In this document: in pieces, positions 58,499-64,000 of the stretch | Position numbering within the stretch: the stretch's first letter is position 1 | Layout of the letters: each line of letters begins with the position of its first letter | DNA from: Bradyrhizobium iriomotense | Lineage (GTDB): Bacteria; Pseudomonadota; Alphaproteobacteria; Rhizobiales; Xanthobacteraceae | NCBI RefSeq assembly: GCF_018129405.1 | Contig: NZ_JAFCLP010000002.1 | Span: 248,001 to 312,000 of the forward strand | Length of the DNA stretch: 64,000 nt | Direction: 5' to 3' | The notes under the pieces: generated by a model | What the model was told of the DNA's origin: nothing | The model's input: the letters and a program-made list of their open reading frames with translations, nothing else | The model's database searches: none | Program-made: the position numbers and the translations under genes

Positions 58499-59160
58499 CC
58501 GACCATGCCAAGCAGACCGAGGGGAGCGCCGGCGATCCGATCGTCCTGATCGTCGATGACGATCCGTCGATGCGCCGTGCGCTCACCAATCTCTTTCAAT
58601 CGGTCGGTCTCAAGGTCGAAGCCTTCAGTTCGGCGGCGGAGATCATGGAAGCCAAACCGCCTGCGGTCCCCAGTTGCCTCGTGCTCGACATCCGCCTGCC
58701 GGGCTTGAGCGGCCTCGACCTCCAGGCCGACCTCGCCAAGGCCAATATTCACACGCCCATTATCTTCATCACCGGTCACGGCGATATCCCCATGACCGTG
58801 AGAGCCATGAAAAGCGGCGCCGTCGATTTTCTGACCAAACCGGTGCGCGACCAGGACATGCTGGATGCGGTGCAAGCGGCGATCGAACGGGATCGCAAGC
58901 GGCGCGATGCCGAGAAGTCGATCTCGGGTGTGCGATCCCGTTTCGAGGGGCTGACGGCACGCGAGCGCGACGTCCTCGCCCTGGTTGCATCCGGCCTGAT
59001 GAACAAGCAGGTCGCCGCCGAGCTCGGATTGGCCGAAATCACCGTGAAGATCTATCGCGGGCAGATCATGCGGAAAATGGGGGCGAAGTCGTTGGCCGAT
59101 CTCGTCAGAATGACGGACGCGCTCGGAATCCCGCGCAATAGGGGTCACCTGCAAACCTAA
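58495..59160 (+). CDS. FixJ-family response regulator (receiver plus LuxR HTH)
   Basis: A 221-residue protein. Receiver: [20 protein letters not shown], phospho-Asp in [15 protein letters not shown], Lys in [12 protein letters not shown]. The C-terminal HTH is [40 protein letters not shown] and [17 protein letters not shown]. The GTG at 58495 overlaps the kinase TGA (GTGA), indicating coupling and a cognate pair. It acts as a DNA-binding activator of unknown targets. Confidence 0.9.
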   Translation: MTDHAKQTEGSAGDPIVLIVDDDPSMRRALTNLFQSVGLKVEAFSSAAEIMEAKPPAVPSCLVLDIRLPGLSGLDLQADLAKANIHTPIIFITGHGDIPMTVRAMKSGAVDFLTKPVRDQDMLDAVQAAIERDRKRRDAEKSISGVRSRFEGLTARERDVLALVASGLMNKQVAAELGLAEITVKIYRGQIMRKMGAKSLADLVRMTDALGIPRNRGHLQT

Positions 59161-59249
59161 GTATGCTTTCCAAGCTCGCTCTTGTGGCCCACCTTCCCTC
59201 AAGCGGCTGAACCGCGGCCGGCGGCTCCCCCGTTGCAGGAGCGATCATC

Positions 59250-59636
59250 TTGTCAGTGTCTTCGATCATTTCCGTCATTGATGATGATCCCTCCGTTCGT
59301 CTTGCGACGAACAACCTCCTGACGTCGCGAGGATACACGGTCTACACCTTTGGCTCCGCTCACGAATTTCTCCAATCCGCCGAACTGGAGGCGACCTCCT
59401 GCGTGATCGCGGACGTGCAGATGTCGGCCATGAGCGGTGTCGAGCTGTTGACCCATATGCGCGGCCTCGGGCGCATCACGCCCTTCATCTTCATGACGGC
59501 CTTTCCGGACGAGGCCGTGCGCGACCGCGCGCTGAAGGCCGGCGCGATCTGCTTTCTCGCCAAGCCGTTTTCAACGCGAGCCCTGATCGAGTGCCTGGAG
59601 ACGGCATTGTCTGACGCCGGTGAGGCCACGATGTGA
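59250..59636 (+). CDS. FixJ-type receiver-only response regulator, TTG start
   Basis: A 128-residue receiver: IISVIDDDPSVRLATNNLLT, phospho-Asp in VIADVQMSAMSGVELL, Lys in CFLAKPFSTRAL. No DNA-binding domain. The TTG at 59250 has AGGAG 8 bases upstream and starts the fold directly. It lies 89 bases after the FixJ-like gene, so it is possibly a phosphate sink or second output for the same kinase. Confidence 0.85.
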   Translation: MSVSSIISVIDDDPSVRLATNNLLTSRGYTVYTFGSAHEFLQSAELEATSCVIADVQMSAMSGVELLTHMRGLGRITPFIFMTAFPDEAVRDRALKAGAICFLAKPFSTRALIECLETALSDAGEATM

Positions 59637-59653
59637 TGCGGCAGCGCCGCATC
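59635..59653. terminator. Stem-loop at the end of the receiver gene
   Basis: GATGCGGC-AGC-GCCGCATC is a perfect 8-bp stem with a 3-base loop, beginning inside the stop codon of the receiver gene. It sits between convergent genes. There is no T-run, so termination is only a possibility. Confidence 0.4.
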
Positions 59654-59695
59654 CCGCCGGTCCCCACGGCCGGGACATTGTGGGCTGCGTGGCCC

Positions 59696-60667
59696 TCAAT
59701 CCACCTTGATGTTGGCCGCCTTGATGATCGGCCACCATTTTGCGATCTCGGCCTTTTGCCGCGCACCAAGCGCCTCTGGGGTGAGCTGGTCCTGCGGCGT
59801 CATCTCAAGACCCTGGCTTTCGAGCTGCTTCTTCACGGCGGGATCGTTCAGCGCCTCCACGGCCGCGGCGTTGAGCTTCGCCACGATCTCCTTCGGCGTG
59901 CCCTTCGGCACCCACATGCCCGACCACAGTGTCATGTTGAAGCCTTTCAGGCCCGCCTCCTGCGCAGTCGGGATATCGGGCGCGGAGGCGAGGCGCTTGT
60001 TGTCGGTGATGGCGTAGGCGCGGATGGTGCCAGCGCGGACCTGGTTGATGGAGTTGGAGGTCTGGTCGACGATGATATCGATCTGGCCGGCGATCAGGTC
60101 GTTCAGCGCAGGCGCGGTGCCGCGGTACGGGACGTATTGCAGCTTGATGCCGGACACGCTCTCGAAATAAACGCCGGCGATGTGGCTGCCGGACCCTGCG
60201 CCGGCCGTGCCGGCGGTCGGCGGCGACGGCCGCGACTTCAGCCATTCGATCAGTTCTTTCAGCGAGGTCGCGGGCACCGCATTCTTGCTGACCACGATCA
60301 TCGGATTGCTCGGCAGCAGCACCACGGGTTGGAGGTCCGTGACGAGATCGTAGCTGAGCTTGTAGACGGCGCCGTTGGCGACATGGGTGCCGAGATGGCC
60401 GAAGGAGATGGTGTAACCGTCGGGCGGCGATTGCGCGGCTCGCCCGACGCCGATCGAGCCGCCCGCGCCAGTGACGTTCTCGATCACCAGCGGCTGGCCG
60501 AGCGAGGTCCGCATCCGCTCGGCGAGCACGCGCGCCATCGCATCCGACGGGCCGCCGGCCGCAAAGGGAACGATGATGATGATGGGGCGCGAAGGATAGT
60601 CGTCGGCGCGCGCGGCGCTTGCAATAGCGAGAATACCGATCAGTCCGGCCCAGACGGCCTTCTTCAT
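59696..60667 (-). CDS. Tripartite tricarboxylate transporter substrate-binding protein (Bug/TctC family)
   Basis: A 323-residue periplasmic binding protein. Signal KKAVWAGLIGILAIASAARA, then YPSRPIIIIVPFAAGGPSDA (the Bug N-terminal signature), VGRAAQSPPDGYTISFGHLG and GTAGAGSGSHIAGVYFESVS. Ligands of this family are usually small carboxylates; the one here is unknown. ATG 60667 has GGGGAG upstream. No TctA/TctB membrane genes are adjacent, as for many orphan Bug proteins. Confidence 0.9.
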   Translation of the reverse strand: MKKAVWAGLIGILAIASAARADDYPSRPIIIIVPFAAGGPSDAMARVLAERMRTSLGQPLVIENVTGAGGSIGVGRAAQSPPDGYTISFGHLGTHVANGAVYKLSYDLVTDLQPVVLLPSNPMIVVSKNAVPATSLKELIEWLKSRPSPPTAGTAGAGSGSHIAGVYFESVSGIKLQYVPYRGTAPALNDLIAGQIDIIVDQTSNSINQVRAGTIRAYAITDNKRLASAPDIPTAQEAGLKGFNMTLWSGMWVPKGTPKEIVAKLNAAAVEALNDPAVKKQLESQGLEMTPQDQLTPEALGARQKAEIAKWWPIIKAANIKVD

Positions 60668-60707
60668 TGTGTTCTCCCCAGCGATGTCTTTGTTGTTTTT
60701 TTCTTCA

Positions 60708-60843
60708 CCTCGCCCCGCTTGCGGGGAGAGGTCGAATTCGTGCGCGGCGCCAATTCGGGTGAGGAGCTTCCGCAAATTCAGCTGTCACCGTCCCCGCGGA
60801 GACTCCCTCTCACCCCAACCCTCTCCCCGCAAGCGGGGCGAGG
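60708..60843. repeat. 24-base perfect inverted repeat between the TctC-like and threonine synthase genes
   Basis: The arm at 60708-60731 (CCTCGCCCCGCTTGCGGGGA and 4 more bases) and the arm at 60820-60843 are exact reverse complements separated by 88 bases. Each arm is itself a small hairpin (CCCCGCTTGCGGGG). Transcripts through this gap could form a long stem. Confidence 0.75.
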
Positions 60844-60882
60844 GAGAACTACGAGCTCGCCCGCAGCCTCTTTTGCGCGGCG

Positions 60883-62124
60883 CTAGAACTGCGCGTAGTC
60901 GATCGGCTTGTGGCGATCGAGCGTGCGAGTGACCGGCGGCAGCGGATATTTCAGGCCGGTCGCGCAGTTGAACAGCATCACGCGATCGGTCTTGCTGACG
61001 CGGCCGTCGGCAAGGCTCTCCTTGTAGGCGGCGTAGGTGGCGGCGCCCTCCGGGCACAGCAGCAGCCCCTCCTCGCGCGCGACCTCGTTCAGCGCCGCCG
61101 AGATCTTGTCGTCGTCGACCGCAATGGCAAAACCCTTGCTCTCGCGCACCGCGCGCAGAATGAGAAAATCGCCGATCGCCTGCGGCACGCGGATGCCCGA
61201 CGCAATGGTGTGAGCGTCCTCCCAGCGCGTCGCATGCTCGGTGCCGGCGTCGTAAGCCCGCACCATCGGCGCGCAGCCCGAGGCCTGCACCGCGACCATG
61301 CGCGGGCGCTTGCTTCCAATGAAGCCGATCTTCTCGAGCTCGTCGAACGCCTTCCACATGCCGATCAGGCCGGTGCCGCCGCCGGTCGGATAGAAGATCA
61401 CGTCGGGCACGTCCCAGCCGAGCTGCTCGGCGAGCTCCAGGCCCATCGTCTTCTTGCCCTCGATGCGGTACGGCTCCTTCAGCGTCGAGGTGTCGAACCA
61501 GCCGACCTTTGCTTTCCCCTCGCCGACGATCTTGCCGCAATCGTCGATATAGCCGTTGACCCGGTAGACGGTCGCGCCCTGGAGCTCGATCTCGCTGACA
61601 TTCACCTCAGGCGTATCGGCCGGGCAGAAGATCGTGGTCTTGATACCGCAGGACGTGGCGTAGGCAGCGAGCGCTGCGCCGGCATTGCCGTTGGTCGGCA
61701 TCGCCATGTGCTTGATGCCGAGCGCCTTGCCCATAGACACCGCCATCACGAGGCCGCGGGCCTTGAACGAGCCGGTCGGCAGGCGTCCCTCGTCCTTCAC
61801 GATGATCTCGCCGCCGCCGAGCTTCTTCCCGAGCTTCGGCAGCCGGATCAGCGGCGTGGTGACCTCGCCGAGCGAGACGATGTCCTTGCATTTGCGCACC
61901 GGCAGCAGCTCGCGGTAGCGCCACATGTCGCCGGGCCGCTGGGCGAGTGCGTCCTTGGTCAGCGCCTTCTTCACGCCCGCGAGGTCGTAGCGCACCAGCA
62001 GCGGCTTGCCGGCCTTGGAGAGATTGTGGACCTGATCGGCGGCGTAATGATCGCCCTCCATCGCACATTCAAGATGTGTGACGAAGGTCGGGCGTTCGAT
62101 GGTGAGATTGTCGTTGTCGTGCAT
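60883..62124 (-). CDS. thrC: Threonine synthase
   Basis: A 413-residue fold-type II PLP enzyme. EGRLPTGSFKARGLVMAVSM holds the PLP lysine (Lys121), MAMPTNGNAGAALAAYATSC is the substrate loop and IFYPTGGGTGLIGMWKAF the phosphate-binding loop. This fits threonine synthase of the shorter, plant-like group, converting O-phosphohomoserine to threonine. Other fold-type II activities cannot be fully excluded without a tree. The start at 62124 lies downstream of the lpd gene. Confidence 0.85.
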   Translation of the reverse strand: MHDNDNLTIERPTFVTHLECAMEGDHYAADQVHNLSKAGKPLLVRYDLAGVKKALTKDALAQRPGDMWRYRELLPVRKCKDIVSLGEVTTPLIRLPKLGKKLGGGEIIVKDEGRLPTGSFKARGLVMAVSMGKALGIKHMAMPTNGNAGAALAAYATSCGIKTTIFCPADTPEVNVSEIELQGATVYRVNGYIDDCGKIVGEGKAKVGWFDTSTLKEPYRIEGKKTMGLELAEQLGWDVPDVIFYPTGGGTGLIGMWKAFDELEKIGFIGSKRPRMVAVQASGCAPMVRAYDAGTEHATRWEDAHTIASGIRVPQAIGDFLILRAVRESKGFAIAVDDDKISAALNEVAREEGLLLCPEGAATYAAYKESLADGRVSKTDRVMLFNCATGLKYPLPPVTRTLDRHKPIDYAQF

Positions 62125-62165
62125 GGGATGATTTCCTTCTTATTCTGCAAACGGCTCTCTCCGCT

Positions 62166-62185
62166 CGTCATTGCGAGCGCAGCGA
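62166..62185. repeat. CGTCATTGCGAGCGCAGCGA dispersed repeat fragment
   Basis: Identical to bases in the repeat cluster near 44872-44891. It is located just downstream of the lpd stop. Confidence 0.6.
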
Positions 62186-62188
62186 CGG

Positions 62189-63610
62189 TCAGATATTCAA
62201 CACCCGTCCATACGCGTCCAGCACGGCTTCCTTCATCATCTCCGACAGGGTCGGATGCGGGAACACCGTGTGCATCAGTTCTTCTTCCGTGGTCTCCAGG
62301 TTCATGGCGACGACGTAGCCCTGGATCAGCTCGGTCACCTCCGCGCCGACCATGTGGGCGCCGAGCAGCTGGCCGGTCTTCTTGTCGAAGATGACCTTGA
62401 CCAGGCCCTGATCCTCGCCGAGTGCGATCGCCTTGCCGTTGCCGACGAAGGGGAAGCGGCCGACGCGGATCTCGCGGCCGTTCTCCTTGGCCTTGGCTTC
62501 CGTCAGGCCGACCGAGGCGACCTGCGGGTGGCAATAGGTGCAGCCCGGGATCATGTTCTTGTCCATGGGATGCGGGTGCAGGCCCTTGATCGCCTCGACG
62601 CAGATCACGCCCTCGTGCTCGGCCTTGTGCGCGAGCATCGGGGGACCAGAGACGTCGCCGATGGCGTAGATGCCGGGGACATTGGTCTTGCCGTAGCCGT
62701 CGATCACGATGCAGCCGCGGTCGGTTTTGACACCCAGCTTTTCCAAGCCGAGATTCTCGATGTTGCCGACGACGCCGACCGCCGAGATCACGCGCTCGAA
62801 TTCGGTGGTGACGGGCTTGCCCTTGCCGTCGTCGATGGTGGCGACGACGCTGTCGGCCTTCTTCTCAAGCTTCGTCACCTTGGTCGAGGACATGATCTTG
62901 ATGCCCTGCTTCTCGAAGCGCTTGCGCGCAAGGCCCGCGATCTCGGCATCCTCGACGGGCAGGATCTGCGGCAGCACCTCGACGACGGTGACGTCAGAGC
63001 CCATGGTGTGGAAGAAGGAGGCGAACTCGATGCCGATCGCGCCGGAGCCGACCACCAGCAGCGACTTCGGCATCCGCTCCGGCACCATCGCCTCGAAATA
63101 GGTCCAGATCAGCTTCTTGTCGGGCTCAAGCCCCGGCAACACGCGCGGCCGTGCGCCGGTCGCGACGATGATGTGCTTGGCCTGGTAGGTCCCTTCGCCC
63201 AGCGCGCCCTTCGGGCCCTCGACGTCGGACTTCTTCACCGTGACCTTGCCGGGCGCGTCGATCGAGGCCGCGCCCCAGATCACGCTGACCTTGTTCTTCT
63301 TCATCAGGAAGCCGACGCCGTCGTTCAGCCGCTTGGAGACGCCGCGCGAGCGCTGCACCACGGCCTTCGGATCGAACGAGACCTTCTCCGCCGACAGGCC
63401 GTAGTCCTTGGCGTGCTGCATGTAATGATAGATCTCGGCCGAACGCAGCAGCGCCTTGGTCGGAATGCAGCCCCAGTTCAGGCAGATGCCGCCGAGATAA
63501 GATTTTTCGACGATCGCCGTCTTGAGACCGAGCTGCGCGGCGCGGATCGCGGTGACATAGCCGCCGGGACCGGAGCCGATGATGATGACGTCGAAGGATG
63601 TGTCGGCCAT
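62189..63610 (-). CDS. lpdA: Dihydrolipoyl dehydrogenase (E3)
   Basis: A 473-residue flavoprotein disulfide reductase. The FAD-binding GSGPGGYVTAIRAAQLG is followed by the redox-active GGICLNWGCIPTKALL (Cys43/Cys48). NAD-binding VVGSGAIGIEFASFF and a C-terminal HPHPTLSEMMKEAV with the catalytic His/Glu pair complete it. E3 of the pyruvate/2-oxoglutarate dehydrogenase complexes, reoxidising lipoamide. The adjacent E2 gene tail and small membrane protein suggest it belongs to the pdh operon. Confidence 0.96.
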   Translation of the reverse strand: MADTSFDVIIIGSGPGGYVTAIRAAQLGLKTAIVEKSYLGGICLNWGCIPTKALLRSAEIYHYMQHAKDYGLSAEKVSFDPKAVVQRSRGVSKRLNDGVGFLMKKNKVSVIWGAASIDAPGKVTVKKSDVEGPKGALGEGTYQAKHIIVATGARPRVLPGLEPDKKLIWTYFEAMVPERMPKSLLVVGSGAIGIEFASFFHTMGSDVTVVEVLPQILPVEDAEIAGLARKRFEKQGIKIMSSTKVTKLEKKADSVVATIDDGKGKPVTTEFERVISAVGVVGNIENLGLEKLGVKTDRGCIVIDGYGKTNVPGIYAIGDVSGPPMLAHKAEHEGVICVEAIKGLHPHPMDKNMIPGCTYCHPQVASVGLTEAKAKENGREIRVGRFPFVGNGKAIALGEDQGLVKVIFDKKTGQLLGAHMVGAEVTELIQGYVVAMNLETTEEELMHTVFPHPTLSEMMKEAVLDAYGRVLNI

Positions 63611-63627
63611 GTCGGCTCCCGTTCAAC

Positions 63628-63861
63628 TCAAGAGTCGCCGCGGGCGCGGCGCTTGACCAGAAAAGACCTCACCAGCCATTCGAGCAGCACCGCGAGGACC
63701 ATGATGGCCAGCGCGGTGAGCACGATGGGCTGGGCGATGTTCCGTGCCAGTTGCTCACCGGCAAAGAACGCAGAGTGAAGAAAATCGAGCCCAACCGGGT
63801 TGAGCGCGACGACGGCTCCAAGCAGCAGCGATATCCATGGCCAGCGGGTCCGGACATGCAA
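63628..63861 (-). CDS. Small two-helix membrane protein between E2 and E3 genes
   Basis: A 77-residue protein with a short cytoplasmic N-terminus (MHVRTRWPW), a first helix (ISLLLGAVVALNPVGLDFL), a second helix (QPIVLTALAIMVLAVLLEWL) and a basic tail (RSFLVKRRARGDS). No known family recognised. It is encoded between the E2 and E3 genes in the same direction, with short gaps, so probably co-transcribed. Confidence 0.7.
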   Translation of the reverse strand: MHVRTRWPWISLLLGAVVALNPVGLDFLHSAFFAGEQLARNIAQPIVLTALAIMVLAVLLEWLVRSFLVKRRARGDS

Positions 63862-63883
63862 AATTGCCCCCTCTGCCGCCGCG

Positions 63884-64000
63884 TCAGACCATCATCATCA
63901 CAGGATTTTCGATCAGCTGCTTGAAAGCGCCGATCAGCTCGGCGCCGAGCGCGCCGTCGATGGCGCGGTGATCGCAGGACAGGGTCACGCTCATCATGTG
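63884..64000 (-). CDS. pdhC: C-terminal end of a 2-oxoacid dehydrogenase E2 (acetyltransferase), partial
   Basis: The last 38 codons of a gene whose body lies beyond the right edge. The translated end reads VTLSCDHRAIDGALGAELIG then AFKQLIENPVMMMV. The SxDHRxxDGA motif carries the catalytic His/Asp of lipoate acyltransferases. The wording DHRAIDGALGAE fits the pyruvate-dehydrogenase E2 better than the succinyltransferase. Assignment to pdhC is probable. With lpdA it forms a pdh operon end. Confidence 0.75.
   Translation of the reverse strand, partial: HMMSVTLSCDHRAIDGALGAELIGAFKQLIENPVMMMV

Overview
The window looks like a chromosomal segment of a Bradyrhizobium-type alphaproteobacterium (Nitrobacteraceae). 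The evidence is high G+C, the conserved alphaproteobacterial gene orders dgt-argS-SPOR-nagZ-scpA-scpB-tatABC-serS and yajC-secD-secF, many FixJ/FixL-style regulators, and several families of short palindromic intergenic repeats (for example the GTAGCCCGGATG type) that I associate with bradyrhizobia. No rRNA, intact tRNA, CRISPR array, transposase or phage gene was found. The species is an inference.

Layout. 1-3.0 kb: the end of a multi-GAF histidine kinase and a receiver protein. 3.0-6.1 kb: a VOC protein, a class V aminotransferase and threonine ammonia-lyase. 6.1-10.5 kb (minus strand): yajC-secD-secF, followed by homologues of the mitochondrial complex I assembly factors NDUFAF3 and NDUFAF6. 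10.7-11.7 kb: a DUF815 ATPase. 11.7-18.0 kb: a sulfatase locus with its own formylglycine-generating enzyme, a HAD hydrolase with a Tat-type signal and an unusual double beta-barrel protein, headed by a perfect FixK/FNR-type box. A decayed channel gene lies at its far end. 18.3-23.8 kb: nlpD-pcm-(response regulator)-surE-hypothetical-serS. 24.0-33.7 kb: tatCBA, scpBA, nagZ, a SPOR protein, argS, dgt, and erpA on the opposite strand. 33.7-37.5 kb: an island-like stretch with a PHA synthase, an orphan lower-GC gene and long non-coding tracts.

37.5-44.3 kb: a secreted duplicated-domain protein, a hybrid kinase, exonuclease III, an ExoR-like Sel1 protein and ilvD. 44.3-45.5 kb is a cluster of repeats. 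45.5-48.7 kb is a vitamin B12 unit: cobalamin riboswitch, BtuB-like receptor and a small multi-pass membrane protein. 48.7-50.0 kb holds four small genes. 50.1-54.4 kb holds a class III cyclase and a lytic transglycosylase. 54.4-55.7 kb is a cluster of small cysteine-rich genes, including two collinear paralogues. 56.0-59.6 kb is a PAS kinase with a FixJ-like regulator and a stand-alone receiver. 59.7-64.0 kb holds a TctC-type binding protein, threonine synthase, dihydrolipoamide dehydrogenase, a small membrane protein and the tail of a 2-oxoacid dehydrogenase E2 gene, probably pdhC.

The most noteworthy items are the sulfatase/FGE operon with its FixK box and double-barrel protein, the riboswitch-btuB-membrane protein unit, the small treble-clef-like cluster at 54.4-55.7 kb, and the complex I assembly factor homologues behind secDF. 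All functional statements rest on motif reading. No database search was possible.
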